Virus record (IMG/VR): IMGVR_UViG_3300037246_000277
Coordinates: 1-48,298 of that record
DNA length: 48,298 nucleotides
From: a virus
Direction: 5' to 3' (one strand)
The notes under the pieces were generated by a model that searched no databases, was not told the DNA's origin, and saw only the letters and a list, made by a program, of their open reading frames with translations. Positions within the stretch are counted from its first letter, which is position 1. The number at the start of each line of letters is the position of its first letter. A program made the position numbers and the translations under genes. Below, piece after piece: positions 32,512 through 39,579 of this stretch.

Positions 32512-32610
32512 TGCATAACGTGTGAAATAACCCGCCGACATAAGCGAAGCGTTGGCGGTCGAAGAGAATGAAATGAACGGGTTGATTGACTGGTTATAAT
32601 TTTTTAGCGC
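32511..32610. other. attC-like site F
   Basis: Outer core GTGCATAAC (32511-32519), inner core GTTATAAT (32593-32600) with extended similarity to 32610. Arms: AAT (32526-32528) pairs with ATT (32585-32587), and AACCCG (32529-32534) with CGGGTT (32578-32583). G32584 is unpaired. CCGCC/GGCGG closes a terminal hairpin around 32532-32557. Confidence 0.85.
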
Positions 32611-32622
32611 AGGAGGGAATGT

Positions 32623-33339
32623 ATGAAAACGGTATCATGGTTTAGTGCTGGAGTATCAAGCGCAGTTGCAACCAAATTGGCAATTGATGAAATAGACCAA
32701 ATAATTTACACCCATATTGACGACCAACACTCAGATACTCTGCGCTTTGTTCGGGAATGCGAGCAATGGTTTGGAAAGCCTGTTGAAATAATACAAAGCC
32801 CGTATAAGAGCGTTGAAAATGCCTGCTATGGAGCAGGGGGCCGTGGCTATGTGAACGGGCCAGGCGGAGCCGCTTGCACGAGATTTTTAAAGAGGCGAGT
32901 TAGAACCGAGTGGGAAATAGACCAAAAAGAGCCCCTGCGGTATGTCTGGGGCATGGACGCTGATGAAGGCCATAGGTGCGATAAGCTGATTGAGAATATG
33001 CCCGATCAAGAGCACATCTTCCCGCTAATTGATAAGAAAATAAGCAAAGAAGAGGCGCACCGGATGTTGAAAGCCAGTAAGATTGAACGCCCGGCAATGT
33101 ATGATCTAGGGTATAGCAATAATAATTGCATAGGCTGTGTGAAGGGCGGCATGGGATATTGGAACCACATAAGAATAGATTTTCCAGAGGTTTTTAAGAA
33201 GAGAGCCGAAATGGAAAGAGTGATAAAAGCCTCTTGTATTTCGGGCGTGTATTTAGATGAACTAGATCCAGAAAGAGGGAGACATGCAGCGCCTATAGTA
33301 GACGACTGCGGTATTTTATGCGAGACAATCGGCTTGTAA
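32623..33339 (+). CDS. Cassette gene 7: PAPS-reductase-like / adenine nucleotide alpha-hydrolase family protein (238 aa)
   Basis: The N-terminal KTVSWFSAGVSSAVATKLA is the P-loop-like PP-loop of the phosphoadenosine-phosphosulfate reductase superfamily (SAGVSSA in place of SGGxDS). Next come the adenosine-binding IIYTHIDDQHSDTLRF and the Cys segments GGAACTRFLKRRV and NNNCIGCVKGG. Family members reduce sulfonucleotides or transfer sulfur; several act in phages and in DNA phosphorothioation systems. A DNA- or nucleotide-modifying role is possible here but unproven. AGGAGG lies six bases before the ATG. The cassette ends match 17/18 (32593-32610 with 33352-33369). Confidence 0.8.
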   Translation: MKTVSWFSAGVSSAVATKLAIDEIDQIIYTHIDDQHSDTLRFVRECEQWFGKPVEIIQSPYKSVENACYGAGGRGYVNGPGGAACTRFLKRRVRTEWEIDQKEPLRYVWGMDADEGHRCDKLIENMPDQEHIFPLIDKKISKEEAHRMLKASKIERPAMYDLGYSNNNCIGCVKGGMGYWNHIRIDFPEVFKKRAEMERVIKASCISGVYLDELDPERGRHAAPIVDDCGILCETIGL

Positions 33340-33351
33340 ATGAGGGATGTT

Positions 33352-33369
33352 GCGCTAAAAAAATATAAC
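33352..33369. other. Core-only site G at the right end of the array
   Basis: GCGCTAAAAAAATATAAC (33352-33369) is complementary to 32593-32610 at 17 of 18 bases, closing cassette 7. To its right there is no GTT partner and no second arm, so it is a single core rather than a full attC. On the minus strand it reads G|TTATAT, which is what a simple insertion site would look like. Confidence 0.75.
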
Positions 33370-33396
33370 AAGGTGATATGTTGCTAGGCAAAAGTC

Positions 33397-33771
33397 ATGA
33401 ATACTCAAATACAAAGACATAAAACATACTTACAAGATTTATCTCTAAAGCAAGTCAACAAAAAGGAGATATTGCGCCAAGAGCGTATGAAAGACAAGCC
33501 TGTACGCTTACCCCTGCCTGAGTTTAAAGCAGTAAGGAAACGCATTGTCATTACCGATTATGACTTTGACGAGGAGGAATATGTCTTTGAACTTCTCTAT
33601 TTCAAATATGGCAGAACAGACCAGTATCTTGTGAGAGTAAATGGCAAGCAGCTTTACTACAATCGTAGAGGTAAAATAGTTTTAAACCATACAGCCAAAC
33701 CAGTAGTGATGGGATTACACGCAGTACATAAATTGACTATGTCTAAGTTTCACAGGATAAGGAGGCTATAA
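33397..33771 (+). CDS. Hypothetical early protein next to the array (124 aa)
   Basis: The protein has a charged helical N-terminus (MNTQIQRHKTYLQDLSLKQ) and a beta-rich body (KRIVITDYDFDEEEYVFELL, RTDQYLVRVNGKQLYYN). No family is recognised. The ATG at 33397 has no clear ribosome binding site. An in-frame ATG at 33487 would shorten it by 30 residues, and an in-frame TTG at 33472 follows AAAAAGGAG too closely. With the cassette array removed in silico, this gene becomes the first gene behind the promoter at 30595, so it was probably the original early gene there. Confidence 0.5.
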   Translation: MNTQIQRHKTYLQDLSLKQVNKKEILRQERMKDKPVRLPLPEFKAVRKRIVITDYDFDEEEYVFELLYFKYGRTDQYLVRVNGKQLYYNRRGKIVLNHTAKPVVMGLHAVHKLTMSKFHRIRRL

Positions 33772-33784
33772 TGAATCATAACAC

Positions 33785-33812
33785 TTGACATTATCATTCA
33801 TTATGTTAAATT
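33785..33812 (+). promoter_or_regulatory. Candidate promoter before the 54-aa gene
   Basis: TTGACA (33785-33790) is followed after 16 bases by TAAATT (33807-33812). The -35 is perfect and the -10 weak, and the spacer does not match the other early promoters. Confidence 0.4.
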
Positions 33813-33840
33813 CAATACTCAGCAACTGAAAGGGAAGAAC

Positions 33841-34005
33841 ATGAATAAACATACACCGACAACTGAAGATCAAAAATGTATAACCACCCTTGAAAGGAGG
33901 ATGGATCACCTTGCAAAACGTGTTGCATTCAGCAGCCACGGTAGCAATGACTACGATAAAAAGGAGTTGAAAGCATTAAAACATCTGCTCGATAAATTTG
34001 TATAA
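33841..34005 (+). CDS. Small early protein (54 aa)
   Basis: An ATG preceded by AAAGGGAAG opens a 54-codon frame, MNKHTPTTEDQKCITTLERR, continuing as a basic helix pair (MDHLAKRVAFSSHG, ELKALKHLLDKFV). It is soluble and probably helical. It lies between a candidate promoter and the peptide deformylase gene, on the same strand as both. No family is recognised. The frame, start signal and compact spacing support it as a gene. Confidence 0.55.
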   Translation: MNKHTPTTEDQKCITTLERRMDHLAKRVAFSSHGSNDYDKKELKALKHLLDKFV

Positions 34006-34022
34006 CTGAAAGGAGTATCACC

Positions 34023-34445
34023 ATGGTAAAAGATATAATCACAGATGAACGTAAGCTTTGTGTACCGTCTGACTTCCCACCTGGAGATGACATAGAATTA
34101 ATAGTGCAAGACCTCATCGACACCGCGAACGCTCATAAGGATAGGTGCCTGGGACTCGCTGCAAACCAGATCGGGTACAACTCAAGAATATTCGTCATCA
34201 AGACACCCTCAGCATATGTTGCTGTAATCAACCCTGAAGTTGTGTGTATGACCGGCGGCAGGAAGAAGTACTACGAAGCCTGCCTCTCACGTCCAAACAA
34301 GGAACCCATCAGAGTCAAACGGTATAAAAGAGTCAAGATCAAGCTGATCAATGACAAAGGTGAGGAAGCACTCATCGAGTTCAAAGGTCTTGCTGCCCGC
34401 ATCGTTCAACATGAGATGGATCATCTTAATGGGGTGTTGATATGA
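34023..34445 (+). CDS. def: Peptide deformylase (140 aa)
   Basis: Metal enzyme that removes the formyl group from new proteins. All three motifs are visible: GLAANQIG at 44-51, EACLS at 85-89 with the metal-binding Cys87, and HEMDH at 130-134 with the catalytic Glu. Motif II usually reads EGCLS; the Gly to Ala change is odd but leaves the metal ligand. The protein ends just after motif III, lacking the C-terminal helix of bacterial enzymes, as in viral deformylases. AAAGGAG precedes the ATG. It overlaps the next gene by 4 bases. Confidence 0.88.
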   Translation: MVKDIITDERKLCVPSDFPPGDDIELIVQDLIDTANAHKDRCLGLAANQIGYNSRIFVIKTPSAYVAVINPEVVCMTGGRKKYYEACLSRPNKEPIRVKRYKRVKIKLINDKGEEALIEFKGLAARIVQHEMDHLNGVLI

Positions 34446-34918
34446 AGATACAAGAGATAGAAGGAAAAGCTACACTTACCATAATAGAATGTGACTATGC
34501 CATGTTAGATGACAATGGTGTGTTGTATTGGTTCGATAAAAAAACCCATGAGAAAACAATGCCTGTCAATTTAGCCTGTATTAATGCGATAGCTTGGCAA
34601 CCCTTTAAAGAGATACGTCCTGAGAAGGCGGGGGAATTGTGGATAAGTGAACAAGGCTTTTACTACCACACTGAAATGAGGGTTTTAGATTTAATACTTG
34701 TGGGGTCTGGTGGAGGTATAAATCAACAAATCCCTGTTTTGTCTGATCGAGATTTTTCAAAATGGACTTGCCTCTTTCCCGAAGTACCTAATGAGAATGA
34801 GATCATCGCTAAAGGTGTAACTTGGGAAAGAAGAGATGACTGGATCGTTCCAATAGGAATAGAGAATGATCACAAGCTACAAGGTAAGACTACTGATATA
34901 AAATTAACAATAAAATGA
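34442..34918 (+). CDS. Hypothetical protein between deformylase and primase (158 aa)
   Basis: Soluble, mixed alpha/beta protein beginning MKIQEIEGKATLTIIECDYA. It has aromatic-rich stretches (NDDNGVLYWFD-type) and ends with Lys/Thr strands. It overlaps the deformylase by 4 bases and the primase-helicase by 4 bases, so it is translationally coupled to both. No catalytic motif or cysteine cluster is seen. It may modulate replication or translation, but only the operon position suggests this. Confidence 0.5.
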   Translation: MKIQEIEGKATLTIIECDYAMLDDNGVLYWFDKKTHEKTMPVNLACINAIAWQPFKEIRPEKAGELWISEQGFYYHTEMRVLDLILVGSGGGINQQIPVLSDRDFSKWTCLFPEVPNENEIIAKGVTWERRDDWIVPIGIENDHKLQGKTTDIKLTIK

Positions 34919-37458
34919 CACCAAGTAATCAAGAATTCCTACAGCATCTCTTCAAAGATGATGCACCGTTCGTACACGTTACTGACTTCACGTACGATCC
35001 CGGCAACATACCTTCAGACAAACATCTGATCGCATGGAAGGGTGACTGGTTCAGTCGGTACAAGATGAAGACTGGCAGTAATCAATACTTCACTGTATCG
35101 ATCTTCAACCCAGACGATCAAGGTGTGGCTCGTCGCCGTAAGGCCCTCTTCCTGCGTACCAGAGTGATAGTGCTTGATGACGTAAGGGAGAAGCTGTCAA
35201 TGGACGCTGTGAGCCGTCTTCCGGAACCTGCGTGGATACTTGAGACATCACTCGGGTCAGAACAGTGGGGATACATTCTCGATACTCCATGCAGTGACCG
35301 TCATCGTGTCGAGAACCTGCTTGATGGTCTTGTAGCGAACGGACTGGCACCTGAAGGTAGGGACCCCGGTATGAAGGGTGTCACACGCTACGTCAGGCTC
35401 CCTGAAGGGTATAACACCAAAGCCAGTAAGATGATCGACGGTAAACCATTTAACTGTCACATGAAGGAGTGGCATCCGGCGCGCACCTCTACCTTGGAGG
35501 CACTGGCCGCACCGTTCAATGTTGATCTGGATGCAGTCAGACGTGAGGCCCGTACCGATGGTGCAGCAGACATACCTGACCATCCACTGTTACAGATACC
35601 AGATGTCATTCATATAAAGGAGGTTCGTTCTAATGGTCGATTCGATATCACATGTCCGTGGGTTGATGAACACACTGGAGGAGACGACTCAGGGACAGCA
35701 ATATTTACAAACGATGATGGATCTATTGGATTCAAATGTCACCATGGTGGGTGTATGGACAGGACGGCGAGACATCTTGTCAAATACATTGATAGTGCGG
35801 CTCCAGGCTTCGGGGAGGTATTCTCAAACTGGAAAATGAAACGGATGTTTGCTGATATCACTGGTGATACACCAGTGATTGAGCCTGGTGTCTCTTTCAT
35901 GGACACCACAGTCAGTGACACCTCTCCTACAATAAACGACTTACTAGACACACTGAAGCGAGAAGTACACACGTCACCTGAAGCACGTGACATTGCACAA
36001 AAGATTCTCAGATTACTTGAGAGTCTGCCGACTATGGATCGTCAACACTGGCACAACGAAGTGTGTGACAACATGCGATGGACAAAGCAAGAGTTCAAAT
36101 CCATCCTAAAGGATCTCAGAGCTGAATGGTATACGGGCTCACAAGAAGACATGACGTTCCTGTCAGATGTTATTTATGTTAAAGAACAAAACAGACTGTA
36201 CGACTACAACACTCAGATATTTTACACACCTGAAGCATTCCATAATTCATTCTCACATTTAGATTCTGAAGCAAGAAAGACAGCATTACAGGAAGGCGCT
36301 GTTCAGAAGGTTGATAAAATAGACTTTGCACCCAAGCAAGCGAGGATATACACCAAAGATGGGATTGTGTACGGTAACACTTGGTGTGCCAGTAAAGTGT
36401 CCACGGGTACACCTGGTGATTGCAGTAGATGGCTCGACCACTGGGATGCAATGGGATGGGGTGAACATCGTAAGCATCATTTACAATGGATGGCTTACAC
36501 TCTCAAACACCCTGAAGACAAGATCAATCATATCCTCCTACTCGGTGGCGAGGAAGGCACCGGGAAAGACTTTATTCTTCAGCCTCTCATCGAAGCAATG
36601 GGTGATTATTGTACTGAGATTCAAGGGGATGATTTACTGAGTAATCACAATGAATACCTGCTGTCAACCAAATATTTAAACATCAATGAGACAGAGCTCG
36701 GGGATCACAGGGAGGCAAAAGCTATAAGTAATAAACTCAAACCACTTGCAGCAGCACCACCACGTACACTGAGAATGAATCCGAAAGGGATCACTGCAAT
36801 AAACGTCACCAACATACTCAACGCGACTATGACCACGAACAGTACTCTACCTATTCAACTGAACGGCCCCAGTCGAAGATTCTATGCCACATGGACTGAT
36901 TTATCTATACGTGATGAGAATGAAGAAGTGACACCTGACTGGATAAAATACTGGACTGACAGATGGACATGGATGAACGCAGGTGGGCACGCACATTGTA
37001 TTCACTACTTGTTGAATGAGGTTGACATCAGTAAGTTCAACCCAGGGGCGCCGCCGCCGATGACAGACTTCCTGCGTAACATCAGAGAAGCATCGAAGTC
37101 ACCAGTGCAACAGACTATCGAAGCGTTCATACGCAACAGAGTAGGTGCGTTCCAGTCAGACCTCATAACAGCAAGTGAGATGGCATCTACAATAAAAGCA
37201 GCAAGCATCATGCATTCTGACTTGATATACGCTGATGCTAACTGGTTCAATGCGATAAATGTGGGTAAGAAGCTTGCTGATGTTTCAAATTGTATTCAAC
37301 TGAGAGCTAATGCCGGGAAGCGACACGTCAGAATGTGGGCGATCAGGAACTTAGATCGATATAAGGTGATGCCTCCCTCACTACTTTTGATGGAGTATGA
37401 CAAGCAGATTGCCAGATGCAAGAGTGCTGACAATGCCAGATTGAAGATAGCTGAATAA
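34915..37458 (+). CDS. Primase-helicase (AEP-like N-terminus, zinc finger, SF3-type helicase; 847 aa)
   Basis: Probable replication protein that both primes and unwinds DNA. Residues 60-180 look like an archaeo-eukaryotic primase-type domain: VIVLDDV with paired acidic residues, ILETSLGSEQWGYIL, and GVTRYVRLPEGYNTKA. A Cys/His cluster near residue 280 (KCHHGGCMD) may bind zinc. The C-terminal half carries a P-loop (LGGEEGTGKDFIL, about 544-555) and motifs NINETELGD and NATMTTNSTLPIQL typical of viral DUF5906/SF3 helicases. It lies just ahead of the nuclease, SSB and polymerase genes. Confidence 0.82.
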   Translation: MTPSNQEFLQHLFKDDAPFVHVTDFTYDPGNIPSDKHLIAWKGDWFSRYKMKTGSNQYFTVSIFNPDDQGVARRRKALFLRTRVIVLDDVREKLSMDAVSRLPEPAWILETSLGSEQWGYILDTPCSDRHRVENLLDGLVANGLAPEGRDPGMKGVTRYVRLPEGYNTKASKMIDGKPFNCHMKEWHPARTSTLEALAAPFNVDLDAVRREARTDGAADIPDHPLLQIPDVIHIKEVRSNGRFDITCPWVDEHTGGDDSGTAIFTNDDGSIGFKCHHGGCMDRTARHLVKYIDSAAPGFGEVFSNWKMKRMFADITGDTPVIEPGVSFMDTTVSDTSPTINDLLDTLKREVHTSPEARDIAQKILRLLESLPTMDRQHWHNEVCDNMRWTKQEFKSILKDLRAEWYTGSQEDMTFLSDVIYVKEQNRLYDYNTQIFYTPEAFHNSFSHLDSEARKTALQEGAVQKVDKIDFAPKQARIYTKDGIVYGNTWCASKVSTGTPGDCSRWLDHWDAMGWGEHRKHHLQWMAYTLKHPEDKINHILLLGGEEGTGKDFILQPLIEAMGDYCTEIQGDDLLSNHNEYLLSTKYLNINETELGDHREAKAISNKLKPLAAAPPRTLRMNPKGITAINVTNILNATMTTNSTLPIQLNGPSRRFYATWTDLSIRDENEEVTPDWIKYWTDRWTWMNAGGHAHCIHYLLNEVDISKFNPGAPPPMTDFLRNIREASKSPVQQTIEAFIRNRVGAFQSDLITASEMASTIKAASIMHSDLIYADANWFNAINVGKKLADVSNCIQLRANAGKRHVRMWAIRNLDRYKVMPPSLLLMEYDKQIARCKSADNARLKIAE

Positions 37459-37463
37459 AAAGC

Positions 37464-37493
37464 TTGACAATGTTTGTACTTAATTGGTATATT
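37464..37493 (+). promoter_or_regulatory. Early promoter, repeated phage consensus
   Basis: TTGACA (37464-37469), an 18-base spacer and TATATT (37488-37493). The spacer matches the promoter at 42706 at most positions, including TGTTTGTACTT and the TTGG before the -10. It drives the 58-aa gene and the replication genes. Confidence 0.85.
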
Positions 37494-37533
37494 TAGTGAT
37501 AAGGTAGAAAATTTTAATTGAGAGGGTTGTGAC

Positions 37534-37710
37534 ATGACAAAGACAACAAAGGAAATAATAAAGCTAAGAGAGATACACAGTGATTTGAGGATAGCTAGCA
37601 TGGACTATAGTAAGCTTTCAGATTCGGCAAGCATGGATTTGTCCGTCCTCAAAGATATCCACAATGCTATAAGCAAGGTAGAGCATGAGATAGCCTTGAG
37701 AGAAGCTTAA
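37534..37710 (+). CDS. Small helical early protein (58 aa)
   Basis: The ATG at 37534 follows AGAGGG by seven bases. The product (MTKTTKEIIKLREIHSDLRI, then SASMDLSVLKDIHNAISKVE, ending HEIALREA) is predicted to be two amphipathic helices. There is no recognised family. It is the first gene behind the promoter at 37464. The stop is followed by a short leader with a perfect ribosome binding site and a hairpin before the next gene. Confidence 0.55.
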   Translation: MTKTTKEIIKLREIHSDLRIASMDYSKLSDSASMDLSVLKDIHNAISKVEHEIALREA

Positions 37711-37716
37711 CACATC

Positions 37717-37744
37717 AGGAGGTGATCCTATGTACCGCAGTTAA
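37717..37744 (+). promoter_or_regulatory. Perfect Shine-Dalgarno driving a four-codon open frame (Met-Tyr-Arg-Ser-stop)
   Basis: AGGAGGTGATC (37717-37727) matches the complement of the 16S rRNA tail at 11 consecutive bases, and seven bases lie between AGGAGG and the ATG at 37730. The frame stops after four codons at 37744. Such a strong site on a tiny frame suggests a translational leader or ribosome-loading element. Confidence 0.6.
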
Positions 37745-37753
37745 TCCCTGCAT

Positions 37754-37781
37754 CAATGACTTAACCCCCGTTGAGTCATTG
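37754..37781 (+). promoter_or_regulatory. Leader hairpin
   Basis: CAATGACT (37754-37761) and AGTCATTG (37774-37781) form an 8-bp stem with a 12-base loop, between the four-codon frame and the 156-aa gene. No T-run follows. Confidence 0.6.
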
Positions 37782-37825
37782 GTAGGAGGATTAAAGCACG
37801 TTAACAATAAAGGAGGAATAGTATA

Positions 37826-38296
37826 ATGACAGACGAGAACAAAGCAAAACTGGAGATTGTAAGTGAGCTCTTAAGATCAGGTGCAACAAGTTCGACTGTT
37901 GTAAAGCAGGCCGAACTTATTTACAACTGGGTCTTTGGTGTGGATAAAGCACCTGCGCCGGCAGCTGAGAAACCTGCCCCAAAGGTAACAGAGACACCCG
38001 CACCTGCACCAAAAGTGTTAGCAGAAGTACCAGCTCCACAGGTAACAATAACACCTATAAAAGATGGTGTTAACTTAACAACTGTACCCGCTCCAGTGGT
38101 AGAAGAAGCACAGATGTCACCGGAACAACTCAACGAAGAACTCAACAAAGAGTTCACTCGCCTCGGTGGTACTGAGCAAAACAAGGAGCCTTTAACCCTG
38201 ATACTCGGTGTGATGGAAGGTTTTGGTCACAGGAGTGTGAATACACTACCACCCGCTGACTACGAAGCCTTACTCGTAAAAGTAAGGGCCCTGTAA
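37826..38296 (+). CDS. Hypothetical protein with Ala/Pro-rich linker (156 aa)
   Basis: The N-terminal ~35 residues form a helix (LEIVSELLRSGATSSTVVKQ, then AELIYNWVFG). A 60-residue linker rich in Ala, Pro, Lys and Val follows (APAPAAEKPAPKVTETPAPA). The C-terminal helix pair is around EQLNEELNKEFTRLGG and LTLILGVMEGFGHRSV. Two small domains joined by a flexible tether suggest a replication or recombination accessory factor. It overlaps the DUF2800 gene by one base pair of the TAATG junction. AAAGGAGG lies ahead of the ATG. Confidence 0.55.
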   Translation: MTDENKAKLEIVSELLRSGATSSTVVKQAELIYNWVFGVDKAPAPAAEKPAPKVTETPAPAPKVLAEVPAPQVTITPIKDGVNLTTVPAPVVEEAQMSPEQLNEELNKEFTRLGGTEQNKEPLTLILGVMEGFGHRSVNTLPPADYEALLVKVRAL

Positions 38297-39567
38297 TGGG
38301 TGCTCACGCAAGACTAGGGCCATCCGATAAAACATGGCCTCACTGCCCTGGATCTCCCAGAGTAAATGCCGAGTACGTCGATGTAGCAGGTGAAGCTGCC
38401 ATCGACGGCACCGGTAGTCATGAACTCCTCGAACTGTGCTTGAAGAATGGAGTCAGAGCGGAGACATATGACGGTCAGATCGTCGGCGCCAACCATGAAG
38501 ACAATCCTATGGGATGGTTGGTTGGCCTTGATCGGATCGAGAGGGTACAGCAGGGTCTTGATTACGTCAGCAGAAGGGTTGCTGAACTGTCGAAGGTGTA
38601 CCCTCACTGTAAGATCACTGTTGAGGCTGAAACCAGGTCCAACCCTGGTGAGAAGATAGAGCGTGACGATTGGTGGGGTACTGTTGATATTACCATCACA
38701 GTTTCAAACCCCTTCGATACCGTTTTATTCATCGAGGTCATCGACTACAAAGATGGTCGTATGTATGTGAGTGAGAAGAACAACAGTCAGCTTCTCAGTT
38801 ATGCAATCGGTAAGCTAGACATGACTGCTCACGCAACACCATACCGAGTGACTATCATTCAGCCGAAGACAAGTCCATCTGTCAGGTATGAAGATGGCAC
38901 TGTTGGAAGTCTCAGGGCTCATTTCAACATACTTGGTGCCGCAGCAGTGGCAACGGATGATCCAAATGCACCGCTGATCGCAGGTAAACATTGTACATGG
39001 TGTAGTCATGGTAGAGCTAAGAACTGCACCGCCGCAAGTGAACAGTCATTAGAGAAGGTGAGGATTATGACGAATAATGTAGAAGTACCAAGTGGGAGTC
39101 TGTTTGAGAGCATCAGCGAGACGTTTGGTGATATCACCACACTCCCCAGTGAGAAGTTGGAAGAACTTCTCGACGCACAGCCGGGACTCATGGCGGCGTT
39201 CGACCGTGTAAGGACTGAGATTCAAAGGCGTGTTGATGATCCTGATGACCACACTGTCAAGGGGTATGCAATGCTACCTGGAAGGAATTCTCAATCATGG
39301 GCTGAAGATGAAGATGCTATCGTCAAGATGCTTAAGGCCCGTCGTCTGAAGAAGGATCAGATTTATCCTGCATCACTCATCACACCGGCTGCAATGAAGA
39401 AGCTCGATTGTCTCACTAAGGATCAGAAAGATAAGATCGCAGCTAAGTACATCGAGAGTAAGGCAGGCAAGGACACTCTACAAAAAGTCAGAAAGTCTGT
39501 TGAGCCTGTCGATGCAGCTATGATGTTCGGTGATATTCAAGAAGTCAAACCAATTTCATTCTTTTAA
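38296..39567 (+). CDS. DUF2800 family PD-(D/E)XK nuclease-like protein (423 aa)
   Basis: The start AHARLGPSDKTWPHCPGSPR is the hallmark of DUF2800, a phage family related to RecB/Cas4-type nucleases. The core shows WGTVDITI near residue 127 and FIEVIDYKDGR at about 145-155, which supply the acidic residues and lysine of the PD-(D/E)XK fold. HCTWCSHGRAKNC near 235 gives a cysteine cluster that could bind an iron-sulfur centre. The C-terminal part is helical. It always travels with a DUF2815 gene, as here, and probably processes DNA ends in replication or recombination. Confidence 0.8.
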   Translation: MGAHARLGPSDKTWPHCPGSPRVNAEYVDVAGEAAIDGTGSHELLELCLKNGVRAETYDGQIVGANHEDNPMGWLVGLDRIERVQQGLDYVSRRVAELSKVYPHCKITVEAETRSNPGEKIERDDWWGTVDITITVSNPFDTVLFIEVIDYKDGRMYVSEKNNSQLLSYAIGKLDMTAHATPYRVTIIQPKTSPSVRYEDGTVGSLRAHFNILGAAAVATDDPNAPLIAGKHCTWCSHGRAKNCTAASEQSLEKVRIMTNNVEVPSGSLFESISETFGDITTLPSEKLEELLDAQPGLMAAFDRVRTEIQRRVDDPDDHTVKGYAMLPGRNSQSWAEDEDAIVKMLKARRLKKDQIYPASLITPAAMKKLDCLTKDQKDKIAAKYIESKAGKDTLQKVRKSVEPVDAAMMFGDIQEVKPISFF

Positions 39568-39579
39568 GGAGGTATCATC

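Larger units (their letters stand above)
30638..33368 (+). mobile_element. Integron-like gene cassette array without integrase (attC-site cluster, CALIN-like)
   Basis: Seven + strand genes are each separated by a ~90-125 bp attC-like palindrome. The outer cores end AAC and the inner cores begin GTT. For every gene, the GTT core before it and the AAC core after it are reverse complements: 8/8, 11/11, 10/11, 11/11, 10/10, 7/9 and 17/18 bases. All seven palindromes have one unpaired base between inner-arm segments at the same place. Five of the seven genes end in a TAA that is part of the AAC core. No tyrosine recombinase is present, so movement would need an integrase in trans. If cut as AA|C, the insert is 30638-33368, and its removal rejoins a promoter leader to the gene at 33397. 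Confidence 0.88.

Noticed and set aside
32595-32600. Promoter with perfect TATAAT in the core of site F (and of site C at 31617)
   Set aside because: No -35 element at a suitable distance; the match is part of the recombination core.
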